Shown here piece after piece: positions 6,488 to 13,442 of a DNA stretch of 13,557 bases. The DNA is from Coprothermobacter sp. (GTDB lineage: Bacteria; Coprothermobacterota; Coprothermobacteria; Coprothermobacterales; Coprothermobacteraceae): assembly GCA_012842545.1 (NCBI GenBank), contig DUSQ01000037.1, positions 1-13,557 of the forward strand, given 5' to 3'. Positions within the stretch are counted from its first letter, which is position 1. The number at the start of each line of letters is the position of its first letter. Below the pieces are notes generated by a model. It made no database searches and was not told where the DNA came from. It saw only the letters and a list, made by a program, of their open reading frames with translations. A program made the translations under genes and the position numbers.

Positions 6488-7792
6488 ATGAACGTTTTTT
6501 TGGTTCTCTTTTTCCTAGTAGTGATAAACGCTTTTTTTGCTGCAACCGAAATCTCGGTTGTTTCCATGGACAAAGATGATATTGAAGAAGTTTTAGGACC
6601 CAGAGCAAGAAGCGGCCTTGTAAAGAAACTTCTGGATGACCCCACATTCTTTTTCTCCTCGGTACAAATCGGTGTGACCCTTGCTGGTTTCCTTATGTCG
6701 TCCTTCTCTGCATTGGATTGGGTTGGGCCGTTTAGCGAGACACTGCATAGATTGGGCATTCCTAACAGTGCCACTGTAGCAGCGGTGCTTATCACGGCTT
6801 TTGTGTCTTTCTTGTCTATCATATTCGGAGAACTCATACCAAAGTCTTTGGCTGTTAGGTACAGGGATCTCTTTGCCCCCTGGGCGCTAGTTAACTTGGC
6901 CAGAACACTTTATGTTCTGTATCCTTTTGTTTGGTTTCTGTCCAGTGTCCAGAAAGCAGTACTGAACTTGGTTGGTGTGGGGAGTTTGGAGTACACAAAG
7001 GTAGTTACCGATGAGGAGTTGTTAAAGATAGTAGAAAGAGGTAGGTCTGAGGGGCAGTTTCTTCAGGAAGAGGAAGAAATGATTAAATCGGTGCTGGAGT
7101 TTAGCGACACTGCTGTTAGAGAAATTATGACTCCCCGACTTGCCGTTTTTTGGCTTGATAAGCGCGTCAATGTCAGCGATGCGCTAAAACTCATGTTAGA
7201 TTCTGGTTACTCAAGGGCGTTATTGTGTGATGGTTCTTTGGATAACGTTCTTGGTGTGGTTCATATTAAAGACCTAATGAAATTGCACGTACAAGGTGAT
7301 CATGAGGGTAGTTTAGAAAGTATAAAAAGAGATGTACTGTTTGTTCCTGAAACAGAAATGATAAATGAGGTGTTTTTTCAAATGAGGCGTTTACGCAATC
7401 ACTTAGCTGTGGTAGTTGATGAATATGGTGCTGTTGCTGGCGTAGTCAGCTTGGAGGACATCTTAGAAGAGCTTGTGGGCGAAATACGTGACGAGTACGA
7501 TCAAGAAGAAGAACCCATACGCATCGTGGAGAAATCTGATAACTACGTAAAAGCCATAGTTTTGGGGCATGTTTCGTTAGGGGATGTGAACGACGTTCTG
7601 GATCTTGATCTGGAAGCGGAGGAAGTAGATACCATTGCAGGATTTGTTCTGCTGCAGCTTCAGCATTTTCCTGAGGTTGGTGAGAAGTTTAGACTAGATG
7701 GGACGAAGTTCACAGTGCTTTCCGTTACTAACAAGCGTATTGACAAAGTACTTATCGAACGAGAGATTTCGGAAGAAGACCAGCCTTCTTAA
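6488..7792 (+). CDS. CNNM/CorC-HlyC family membrane protein (DUF21, CBS pair, CorC_HlyC domain)
   Basis: 434 residues. An N-terminal DUF21 membrane domain covers roughly 1-165, with AATEISVVSM (18-27) and the signature FGELIPKSLAVRY (113-125). Next come an acidic linker and a CBS pair at about 210-330, with REIMTPRLAV (211-220) and LAVVVDEYGAVAGVVSLEDILEEL spanning 306-329. The CorC_HlyC domain (about 345-425) contains DTIAGFVLLQ and FPEVGEKF. Relatives export Mg2+ or Co2+ or exchange Na+ for Mg2+; older annotations call them hemolysins. AAGGGGA at 6471-6477 precedes ATG 6488. It is the last gene of the DUF156-led operon. Its 3' end overlaps a convergent gene by 41 bp, so the final residues (EISEEDQPS) are encoded opposite that gene's end. 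Family certain, ion not known. Confidence 0.95.
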   Translation: MNVFLVLFFLVVINAFFAATEISVVSMDKDDIEEVLGPRARSGLVKKLLDDPTFFFSSVQIGVTLAGFLMSSFSALDWVGPFSETLHRLGIPNSATVAAVLITAFVSFLSIIFGELIPKSLAVRYRDLFAPWALVNLARTLYVLYPFVWFLSSVQKAVLNLVGVGSLEYTKVVTDEELLKIVERGRSEGQFLQEEEEMIKSVLEFSDTAVREIMTPRLAVFWLDKRVNVSDALKLMLDSGYSRALLCDGSLDNVLGVVHIKDLMKLHVQGDHEGSLESIKRDVLFVPETEMINEVFFQMRRLRNHLAVVVDEYGAVAGVVSLEDILEELVGEIRDEYDQEEEPIRIVEKSDNYVKAIVLGHVSLGDVNDVLDLDLEAEEVDTIAGFVLLQLQHFPEVGEKFRLDGTKFTVLSVTNKRIDKVLIEREISEEDQPS

Positions 7793-8213
7793 GAGCTTGA
7801 TAACCTGTTACTAGATCATATAACAGTGTGATTCCAACAGCAATTTGGTTGTTGAACACAGAAATTAGCACTGCCATGCCAACTAGGGAGTCCTCAGAAA
7901 AACAAAGGGATAGTGTTAAAGACAAAAAATAATGAGAGTAGGATAGATAAGCAGGAATAGTACTGTAGGGCATTAAGGAAAAAGTGAAGACCGTCACTAC
8001 CAGAGAAACAATGGCTCCCACGAGTATACGAGTAGGCCTTTGGATCCACAATAAGGCCAATAACCCCAGATCAACAAATGGAAAATAAGCACCAGGATAC
8101 AAATATCCTAAAATTATTAAAGCCAAAGCAACGCACGTAACGAATTTTTGTCTGTGAAAGCTGTTGAACGCAGCAACGAAAAACAAAAATGCAAGCCACA
8201 TAACGAACTTCAT
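7752..8213 (-). CDS. Small polytopic membrane protein, function unknown
   Basis: 153 residues with about five hydrophobic helices (for example WLAFLFFVAAF at 5-15, VTCVALALIILGYLYPG at 25-41, LVGAIVSLVVTVFTFSL, YFLSLTLSLCF and VLISVFNNQIAVGITLLY) and a basic tail (LKKAGLLPKSLVR). No charged catalytic motif or recognised family is seen. ATG 8213 has no ribosome site but has TATGAT a few bases upstream, so it may be leaderless. Its 3' 41 bp run antisense to the CNNM gene. It starts only 14 nt from the ATG of the divergent exonuclease gene. That the frame stays open and encodes consistent membrane helices supports a real gene, yet it could be fast-evolving. Confidence 0.7.
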   Translation of the reverse strand: MKFVMWLAFLFFVAAFNSFHRQKFVTCVALALIILGYLYPGAYFPFVDLGLLALLWIQRPTRILVGAIVSLVVTVFTFSLMPYSTIPAYLSYSHYFLSLTLSLCFSEDSLVGMAVLISVFNNQIAVGITLLYDLVTGYQALKKAGLLPKSLVR

Positions 8214-8215
8214 TG

Positions 8216-8243
8216 TATCATATACACATGACGGTGTTGTCGG
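8216..8243. promoter_or_regulatory. Overlapping divergent promoters
   Basis: Rightward TATCAT (8216-8221) lies 6 nt before ATG 8228. Leftward TATGAT (8222-8217), with CCGACA (8243-8238) 15 bp behind it, lies just before ATG 8213. The two -10 boxes occupy nearly the same bases, so only one can be open at a time. The rightward -35 is not evident. Confidence 0.4.
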
Positions 8244-8818
8244 AGCTTAAATTTGACGGATTTGCTGAAAGGTGCTACGAAGTTAATAACGACATCTGGA
8301 CACCGAAAGTGTTTCTAGACATTGAAACACTTTCCTTAGTTGGAACTCCGCTAACAGTTATTGGCTTATTAGAAGGTGGGCAAAAGCCAAAAGCTACGCA
8401 GCTTTTCCTACTCAAAGAAGAGGGGGAGAAGCAGCTTTTGATCCGCTTCCTGGAACTTACCAAGGACGCTGAGGTGGTGACATATAATGGTGCGAACTTT
8501 GATGTTCCTTTTATAAATCAAAGGCTCCTTCACCATGGGCTAAGGCAGTTTACTCCAAAAGTCCACGTGGATTTGTACCTTACAGCAAAGAGAAAGTTCC
8601 AGGGTAAGTTACCTTCTTTGAAGCAGTCGTATTTGGAGAAGCACCTGCTTGGCATAGAACGATTTGACGATGTTCCTTCTCGTTTTGTACCGCAGTACTA
8701 CCAGGAGTTTCTACTGGGTGGGGATTGGGATAGTTTAGAAAAAGTTCTGCGACATAACTACTACGACATCACAGGTTTGGCTAACCTTTATTTGTACGTA
8801 GAACAATCTCTTTTCTAA
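8228..8818 (+). CDS. YprB/RNase_H_2-like DEDD 3'-5' exonuclease
   Basis: 196 residues, a single ribonuclease H-like exonuclease domain. The acidic metal ligands can be placed: FLDIET (Asp31, Glu33), NGANFDVPFINQRL (Asp92), HVDLYLTAKR (Asp115 region) and HNYYDITGL (Asp180). The phrases YNGANFDVPF and RHNYYDI are typical of the YprB/RNase_H_2 group, whose substrate is poorly known; they are also found near helicase and DNA-repair genes. The start is ATG 8228, because no Shine-Dalgarno is seen and the TATCAT box suggests a leaderless message; an in-frame TTG at 8213 is less likely. It is followed 13 nt later by a membrane protein gene with a good ribosome site (AAGGAGG), so they appear to be one operon despite the unlike products. 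Confidence 0.85.
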   Translation: MTVLSELKFDGFAERCYEVNNDIWTPKVFLDIETLSLVGTPLTVIGLLEGGQKPKATQLFLLKEEGEKQLLIRFLELTKDAEVVTYNGANFDVPFINQRLLHHGLRQFTPKVHVDLYLTAKRKFQGKLPSLKQSYLEKHLLGIERFDDVPSRFVPQYYQEFLLGGDWDSLEKVLRHNYYDITGLANLYLYVEQSLF

Positions 8819-8831
8819 GGAGGCCGAGTTT

Positions 8832-9977
8832 ATGGATTTTTTGATGGTTATACCGTCTTTAGTTGTTGCGTTCTGGGAGCTCTTTGAGTCGAAGGATTTT
8901 AGGTTTCTACTGGTTATAGCGCTTGGAGCTCTTTGGTTGGTACCGTTGTTTAGGACCACGTATTGGTTCGGTGTTCTGCTGCTTTGCGTTTCCTATTTAT
9001 CTCTTTTCTTGCTTTCTAAAAAGAGAATACCATGGACATTTTGGCTAGGCGTTATCCTTTTGGTTGGATCAACAGCGTTTAGGACCTATTTAGCTGTGAA
9101 TGAACCGCAGAAGCCAAATCTATGGTGGCTGTTACCTGAAAAAATGGCTCAGAGAGGCAGCGACTTTACAAACAACACCGATTTTACCAGGAACTTAGCT
9201 GTGCTACTGGATGTAGTATCTATTTCCCTGATCGTGTTTAGTTCCAGAAACCTTTCTTCGATTTTCTCCAGAGCCTTCTCTGTGTCTGTTTCGTACATGT
9301 TTGTGTTCTTCCTTTGGTATCCAACGTTCGAAGTGCGTTTAACACCTTCTTACTTGGATAAAGTACTCTGGCTTATTGGCCTCATACCGGCCATTGCATA
9401 TGTGCTAAGTGTGTTGGGCAAATCGGAACCTGTGGAAACGGATTTCTATTTCTTCTTCATTGTGCTGTACTCCTTGTTTTTTGCACCACCTCGGGGTGGT
9501 AGTTTTGAGTTTGCTTTGTTGGCATTGATAGCGTTTCCCTGGGCCTTATTAGGTAACGTTACTGTTCCGGTTGCACAAACTTTCATCTCCAGCGGTCTTC
9601 CTCCTTCGGTAGGTTTTCTTTTCAAAGCGGCTGGTTTGGCTTCCATGTTTATAACAGCGTCCACTGTGGCCATAGTAAGGGTGTACATGTTATTCTCGTT
9701 AGTCGGTTTATGCTATCAGATTGCCTTGCAAAGTGGCAAAAAAGGTGTTCTCTCCAAGGTCCTCAGTGTTATCTTGGTGTTCGGCGGGGTCTTGACTGGC
9801 TTTGCATCAAAAATGGCCGTTAATCTTTATGGTGGTAGCGGAGCCTTGTACGCCATCGAGAATGTTTTCAACGCAACAAACACTTGGGCTAATGTGAAGC
9901 TGGATATAATTAATATGCTTATCCCATTTGTCATCGCCATTTTAGCCAGTTATGTATTCTTCGGTGAAGGGAGTTAG
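8832..9977 (+). CDS. Polytopic membrane protein of unknown function, with antiporter-like GLPPxxGFxxK motif
   Basis: 381 residues with about ten hydrophobic segments. AAGGAGG precedes ATG 8832 by 8-9 nt. Residues 255-265 read GLPPSVGFLFK, followed by a helix pair (AGLASMFITASTVAIV, YMLFSLVGLCYQIAL). This resembles the GxPPxxGFxxK segment of NuoN/ND2 and Mrp antiporter subunits, where the Lys lies in the proton path. The rest is not clearly similar, and it is shorter than NuoN (usually near 480), so homology is only a guess. A polar loop at 88-120 (NEPQKPNLWW to FTRN) separates the N-terminal helices from the middle ones. The next gene starts 5 nt after the stop, with its ribosome site inside this gene. 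The two probably form a complex. Confidence 0.75.
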   Translation: MDFLMVIPSLVVAFWELFESKDFRFLLVIALGALWLVPLFRTTYWFGVLLLCVSYLSLFLLSKKRIPWTFWLGVILLVGSTAFRTYLAVNEPQKPNLWWLLPEKMAQRGSDFTNNTDFTRNLAVLLDVVSISLIVFSSRNLSSIFSRAFSVSVSYMFVFFLWYPTFEVRLTPSYLDKVLWLIGLIPAIAYVLSVLGKSEPVETDFYFFFIVLYSLFFAPPRGGSFEFALLALIAFPWALLGNVTVPVAQTFISSGLPPSVGFLFKAAGLASMFITASTVAIVRVYMLFSLVGLCYQIALQSGKKGVLSKVLSVILVFGGVLTGFASKMAVNLYGGSGALYAIENVFNATNTWANVKLDIINMLIPFVIAILASYVFFGEGS

Positions 9978-9982
9978 TTGAT

Positions 9983-10636
9983 ATGTGGAAGATGTTACTT
10001 GTGTGGCTTCTGTTTTCCTTAGCAGCTTTGTTGGTTCATTTCATATGTATGAGATTCGTCCTGAAGCAAAGAAGAGAAGATGGGAAACTTATAGGCCGCA
10101 GTGATTTTGTCTTCCGGGATAACCGATTCGTTATGAGCGTTGCTTTTCTTTGGCTAATGCTTTCAAGTATGGCATTCGAAGGAACATTTGTATGGGTATT
10201 GCCAGTGAATGTTGTCCTCATTGCTCTTGTTGTTTCTATGAGTTTTGGCTTGCTACTCAAAGACATACATCACTCTTGGTCTCGGATGTGGACGCTTCTC
10301 ATACTGGCTCTCTGGGTACTTGGGTACTTGACTGTGTTTGTCACACTTGACACCTTGGACTTCACACAGCTAGCTGTCCTTTCGGAAAAAGGAGCCCAGC
10401 TTTACAATGTTTTTCCGATTCCCATGGTTTTCATGTTACTTGCTTTGCTGCTTCCTTTTGGTTCCGGGGCCGATTCGCTCTTCTGGAGGTCATTCTTGGT
10501 AACGTTTTTGTCTGTTCTGTGGGTGCACACGTTTTTCTTTTCAGTTCCCTTCTTTATGGTCTTAATCCTTGCCATAGCACTTTCAGTGGTCTGTTCCTTT
10601 GTGGGGTACGTACTTCAAAAAGTACTGGAGAGTTAG
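9983..10636 (+). CDS. Polytopic membrane protein of unknown function, partner of the preceding gene
   Basis: 217 residues with about six or seven hydrophobic helices, including MLLVWLLFSLAALLVHFI (4-21), VAFLWLMLSSMAF, VNVVLIALVVSMSFGLLL, TLLILALWVLGYLTVFV, MVFMLLALLLPFG and the C-terminal VLILAIALSVVCSFVGYVL. A basic loop (KQRREDGKLIGRSD, 28-41) follows the first helix and is probably cytoplasmic. I recognise no family. AAGGGAG at 9967-9972 lies inside the upstream gene, 10 nt before ATG 9983, so translation is likely coupled. It is the last gene of this transcript; the next gene has its own promoter and ribosome site. Confidence 0.75.
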   Translation: MWKMLLVWLLFSLAALLVHFICMRFVLKQRREDGKLIGRSDFVFRDNRFVMSVAFLWLMLSSMAFEGTFVWVLPVNVVLIALVVSMSFGLLLKDIHHSWSRMWTLLILALWVLGYLTVFVTLDTLDFTQLAVLSEKGAQLYNVFPIPMVFMLLALLLPFGSGADSLFWRSFLVTFLSVLWVHTFFFSVPFFMVLILAIALSVVCSFVGYVLQKVLES

Positions 10637-10651
10637 AAAACTCAAGGATCG

Positions 10652-10679
10652 TTCTTAGAATGTTAGAATAAGTTATTAT
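10652..10679 (+). promoter_or_regulatory. Candidate promoter of the OPT transporter, with TTAGAAT repeats
   Basis: TATTAT at 10674-10679 with a weak -35 TTCTTA at 10652-10657, 16 bp apart. Two copies of TTAGAAT (10655-10661 and 10663-10669) sit 8 bp apart in the spacer and a further TTAGAA lies at 10633, so a regulator might bind here. The promoter call is tentative. Confidence 0.4.
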
Positions 10680-10689
10680 AAACAATTTG

Positions 10690-10699
10690 GGAGGTGATC
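10690..10699 (+). promoter_or_regulatory. Extended Shine-Dalgarno of the OPT gene (decides the TTG start)
   Basis: GGAGGTGATC is a 10-nt exact complement of the usual 16S rRNA 3' end and lies 3 nt (8 nt from GGAGG) before TTG 10703. It overlaps an in-frame GTG at 10694, which therefore cannot be the start. Confidence 0.85.
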
Positions 10700-10702
10700 A
10701 CC

Positions 10703-12616
10703 TTGGCAAAGCAGGGATTACCTGAGGGGGCTTACAAATTAGAGGAAGGGCAGACTTATGTACCCTACATTCCGTCTGAGCAGGTAATGCCTGAATTCAC
10801 TGTCTTGTCTGTGGTTCTAGGCGCTCTGCTATCTGTCATCTTTGGGGCAGCTAATGCCTACCTGGGACTTCGAGTAGGGATGACCATATCCGCTTCTATA
10901 CCAGCTGCTGTAATTTCCATGGCTATCGTCAGGGGACTTCTGCGAAGGAAGTCCATACTTGAGAACAACATGGTTCAAACAATTGCTTCTGCTGGAGAGG
11001 CACTTGCAGCTGGAGCAATTTTTACCTTGCCAGCTCTCTTCATGTGGGGACAAAATCCTAGCCCTTGGGTCATGGGATTGATTACTTTCGTAGGTGGCAC
11101 GTTAGGTGTTCTGTTTATGGTGCCTATTAGGCGGTATCTCATTGTAGGTCAGCATGGAATACTTCCATACCCGGAGGGAGTTGCTTGTGCTGAAGTACTG
11201 GAGGCTGGCGAAGAAGGTGGGACAGGGGCATACTATCTCACCGTAGGTGGCTTAATTGGATTTATTTACAAGTACCTAGGAGATGGTATGAAGCTTTTCC
11301 CCACGGAAATTGAATGGGCTCTACCGGGCATTAAAAATGCTGCCATCGGTATGGATGTCCTGCCTTCTCTGTTAGGCGTTGGATTTATTGTTGGGCCAAA
11401 GATTTCATCGTACATGTTTGCAGGTGCTATCTTCGGCTGGCTCATGATTATCCCGCTGATAACGTTCTTCGGCGAGTCCGTAACTGTGCCACTGTTCCCT
11501 AGTTCGGTTCCCCTTGGAGAGTTGGACTACTGGGGCTTATGGGGTAATTATCTTCGGTACATTGGCGCTGGTGCAATGCTGTGCGGAGGTCTCATAAGTT
11601 TGATTAAGGAACTGCCGCTGATGTTTAGCTCCTTTAAAGAGGCCATGAAGGGTTATGGCCAAAAGGGTGGAGAAAAGGTGCGAACTGATATGGACTTAAG
11701 CCCTACCGTACTAGTGGTTGGTGTGGTAGCCATGATTGTGCTCATGGCTGTACTACCGCAGATTCCAGTGGGGTGGTTAGGAGCACTGCTTGTTGCCATT
11801 TTTGGATTTTTCTTTGTGACTGTAAGTTCCCGGTTGGTGGGGATGGTTGGCAGTTCTTCTAACCCCGTTTCCGGCATGGCTATTGCCACAGTTTTGCTGA
11901 GCGCCATAGTGATGAGAGTAACTGGTTGGACTGGGCTGAGTGGTATGATGGCAGCGTTAGCAGTTGGTGCAGTCGTGTGTACAGCCAGTGCTGTGGCTGG
12001 CGACATATCTCAAGACCTGAAAACAGGATACTTGCTGGGGGCAACTCCTTGGCGTCAGCAAGTGGGAGAACTCATTGGTGTGGTAGCTTCTGCTTCAGTA
12101 ATTGGGTTCACGCTGATAGTGCTAAATCAGGCATGGGGATTTGGGACTCCAGAGGTTCCAGCACCTCAAGCCACTTTGATGAAAATGATCATAGAAGGAG
12201 TCTTCAGTGCTAACTTACCGTGGGTCTTGGTCATTTTGGGCATAGTGTTTGCTATTGTGTTGGAGATTCTGCAAATACCGGTTTTACCTGTGGCTATCGG
12301 ACTTTACTTGCCCATCCATCTCTCTACTCCTATCATGGTAGGAGGATTAATCAGAGGTGTTTTGGAGAGGATGACAAGAAGGAATCCCGAAGAGCAAAAA
12401 GAGAAGGTCGAAGTAGGGGTGCTCTACGGTTCAGGGCTCATTGCAGGGGAAGCACTCATGGGTTTAATCCTGGCACTGCTGGCGTACTTTGGGGTAAAAG
12501 TCGCTCTGTTTGAAGAACCGTTGTGGTCTTCTTGGGGTGCGTTGGCGATATTTGTAGTGGTAATGGTGACACTGATTTACTACACGTTCAGAAAACCGAG
12601 AAGTACTGGAGAATAA
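10703..12616 (+). CDS. OPT family oligopeptide transporter
   Basis: 637 residues from TTG 10703, with about 14-16 membrane helices. Members of this family import small peptides, and in some cases metal-chelator complexes, driven by protons. The hallmark sequence is present: GLRVGMTISASIPAAVISM (about 55-73), ENNMVQTIASAGEALAAG with FTLPAL just after (about 86-110), RRYLIVGQHGILPYPEGVACAEVLEAG within about 143-170, and a C-terminal GGLIRGVLE with a long, basic cytoplasmic loop (TRRNPEEQKEKVEVG). The order matches bacterial OPT proteins of the COG1297 group, and the length is normal. The very strong ribosome site suggests high expression, as expected in a peptide-fermenting cell. A hairpin at 12624 separates it from the PqqD-like gene. 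Confidence 0.95.
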   Translation: MAKQGLPEGAYKLEEGQTYVPYIPSEQVMPEFTVLSVVLGALLSVIFGAANAYLGLRVGMTISASIPAAVISMAIVRGLLRRKSILENNMVQTIASAGEALAAGAIFTLPALFMWGQNPSPWVMGLITFVGGTLGVLFMVPIRRYLIVGQHGILPYPEGVACAEVLEAGEEGGTGAYYLTVGGLIGFIYKYLGDGMKLFPTEIEWALPGIKNAAIGMDVLPSLLGVGFIVGPKISSYMFAGAIFGWLMIIPLITFFGESVTVPLFPSSVPLGELDYWGLWGNYLRYIGAGAMLCGGLISLIKELPLMFSSFKEAMKGYGQKGGEKVRTDMDLSPTVLVVGVVAMIVLMAVLPQIPVGWLGALLVAIFGFFFVTVSSRLVGMVGSSSNPVSGMAIATVLLSAIVMRVTGWTGLSGMMAALAVGAVVCTASAVAGDISQDLKTGYLLGATPWRQQVGELIGVVASASVIGFTLIVLNQAWGFGTPEVPAPQATLMKMIIEGVFSANLPWVLVILGIVFAIVLEILQIPVLPVAIGLYLPIHLSTPIMVGGLIRGVLERMTRRNPEEQKEKVEVGVLYGSGLIAGEALMGLILALLAYFGVKVALFEEPLWSSWGALAIFVVVMVTLIYYTFRKPRSTGE

Positions 12617-12623
12617 TAGGTGA

Positions 12624-12657
12624 AGAAGCGAGGGGACATAGTAAGCCCCTCGCTTCT
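12624..12657 (+). terminator. Strong hairpin after the OPT gene (terminator or attenuator)
   Basis: AGAAGCGAGGGG (12624-12635) pairs with CCCCTCGCTTCT (12646-12657), a perfect 12-bp stem with a 10-nt loop. It is followed by CTTAAAAGG rather than a run of T, so termination may be partial and readthrough into the PqqD-like gene is plausible. The hairpin also protects the OPT 3' end. Confidence 0.6.
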
Positions 12658-12677
12658 CTTAAAAGGGGTTTGTTGGA

Positions 12678-13016
12678 GTGGCAAAAAAGAATGCTTTGGA
12701 GCTTATACCAGTCAAGAGATCTCATGTGAATTGGGTAGAAGAAGAAGGATTAATAAAGCTAAAGATTTACCGAAATCATTGGTATGACAAGTTAATGCAT
12801 CGTCTTTTTAAAACGCCACTTGAGATCACAGTGGATTTAGACGAGATTGGTTCATGTGTTTGGATGCTCATAGATGGAGAGAAAGACATCGCCGAAATTG
12901 GAAGGCTTTTAGAAGCAGAACTTGGTGAAAAAGTATCTCCTACTTACCCTCGACTAACAACTTTTATGAAATACCTGTACAATGCTGATTTCATTTCTTT
13001 TAGGGATAGAAAATGA
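12678..13016 (+). CDS. PqqD-like protein (RiPP recognition element fold), no radical SAM partner in view
   Basis: 112 residues. The central region has the PqqD pattern: TVDLDEIGSCVWMLIDGEKDIAE (51-73, a beta strand, the helix with S-x-VW-LI-DG, and the next helix), EAELGEKVSPTYPRLTTFMKYLYNADFISF (79-108, winged-helix wing with F/L-N-A-D-x-I ending). PqqD proteins bind a peptide precursor for a radical SAM enzyme; orphan members like this may have another role. GTG 12678 is chosen as start. AGGGG 10 nt upstream is the likely ribosome site; the closer GGAG overlaps the start codon. The last 4 bp (ATGA) overlap the next gene, so the pair is translationally coupled. Peptide binding is an inference from the fold. 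Confidence 0.8.
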   Translation: MAKKNALELIPVKRSHVNWVEEEGLIKLKIYRNHWYDKLMHRLFKTPLEITVDLDEIGSCVWMLIDGEKDIAEIGRLLEAELGEKVSPTYPRLTTFMKYLYNADFISFRDRK

Positions 13017-13366
13017 GCGAAATTCTAAAGGTTATTTTGCTAAGCGCTCTATGTGGTGTTTTGGTTTTTTTGTGGGGCGTAAAAAAAGAGAAAGAATTAC
13101 CGAAGCAATTGGAACGGGAGCTTCTAATAAAAGCTAGGAGCACCATACTTGGCAAGCTTCGTAAACAACGGGAGGCTACTATGGAAGAGATGTGCACCTG
13201 GCTGAATGGCCTGGTGGTTGGTCCCATTTGGAGTAGCCGTCGGCTGAAGGTGACTGACCCGCAAAAACTGCTTGAGGTTTTGCTGCCACCCTTGGTAGAG
13301 CAGGGAGACATTGAGGAAATAAAGAGAGAGGGGCGGAGCTTTTATCGGCTGAAGAATAGAAAGTAA
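13013..13366 (+). CDS. Small membrane-anchored protein with possible winged-helix-like domain
   Basis: 117 residues. An N-terminal helix (ILKVILLSALCGVLVFLWG, 4-22) is followed by a basic coiled stretch (KKEKELPKQLERELLIKA, 24-41). The C-terminal part (about 42-114) has the alternating helices and strands of a small winged helix (STILGKLRKQREATMEEM, LLPPLVEQGDIEEIKREG, FYRL). I do not recognise a family. ATG 13013 lies in the ATGA overlap with the PqqD-like gene, so the two proteins are made together and probably work together at the membrane. A DNA-binding role is possible but equally it may be a protein-binding module. Confidence 0.7.
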   Translation: MSEILKVILLSALCGVLVFLWGVKKEKELPKQLERELLIKARSTILGKLRKQREATMEEMCTWLNGLVVGPIWSSRRLKVTDPQKLLEVLLPPLVEQGDIEEIKREGRSFYRLKNRK

Positions 13367-13390
13367 CTGTGCGGGGTATATTATATATGG

Positions 13391-13404
13391 TATACGAACG
13401 TATA
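13391..13404. promoter_or_regulatory. Palindrome TATACG-AA-CGTATA upstream of a promoter
   Basis: Perfect 6-bp arms with a 2-bp centre, ending 3 bp before the -35 at 13408. A position this close to -35 suits an activator or repressor operator. Its A/T-rich makeup means chance cannot be excluded. Confidence 0.4.
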
Positions 13405-13407
13405 GTA

Positions 13408-13437
13408 TTGACTTAGTTTACCAAAACTGGTTATACT
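13408..13437 (+). promoter_or_regulatory. Strong sigma-70-type promoter at the right edge
   Basis: TTGACT at 13408-13413, a 17-bp spacer, and TTATAC at 13431-13436 (or TATACT at 13432-13437). The transcript should begin near 13443. The spacer also holds a small dyad, AGTTT-ACCA-AAACT (13415-13428). Confidence 0.75.
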
Positions 13438-13442
13438 TAACA

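Noticed and set aside
8213..8227. TTG 8213 as start of the exonuclease gene, adding LYHIH
   Set aside because: It overlaps the start codon of the divergent gene and has no ribosome site. ATG 8228 fits the TATCAT box better.
9485..9500. ACCACC-TCGG-GGTGGT hairpin followed by AGTTTT, like an internal terminator
   Set aside because: It lies inside a well-supported membrane-protein gene, has only a 6-bp stem and encodes a proline/glycine turn (APPRGG). Coding constraint explains it as well.
10307..10330. Tandem GGGTACTT repeat
   Set aside because: Only two copies, in frame within a membrane-protein gene, with no sign of a wider repeat family.
11653..12513. Open frames of 95-117 codons in other frames of the OPT gene
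   Set aside because: Low-complexity compositions (Thr/Ala or Ser/Gly/Arg-rich) typical of out-of-frame reading of a membrane-protein gene.
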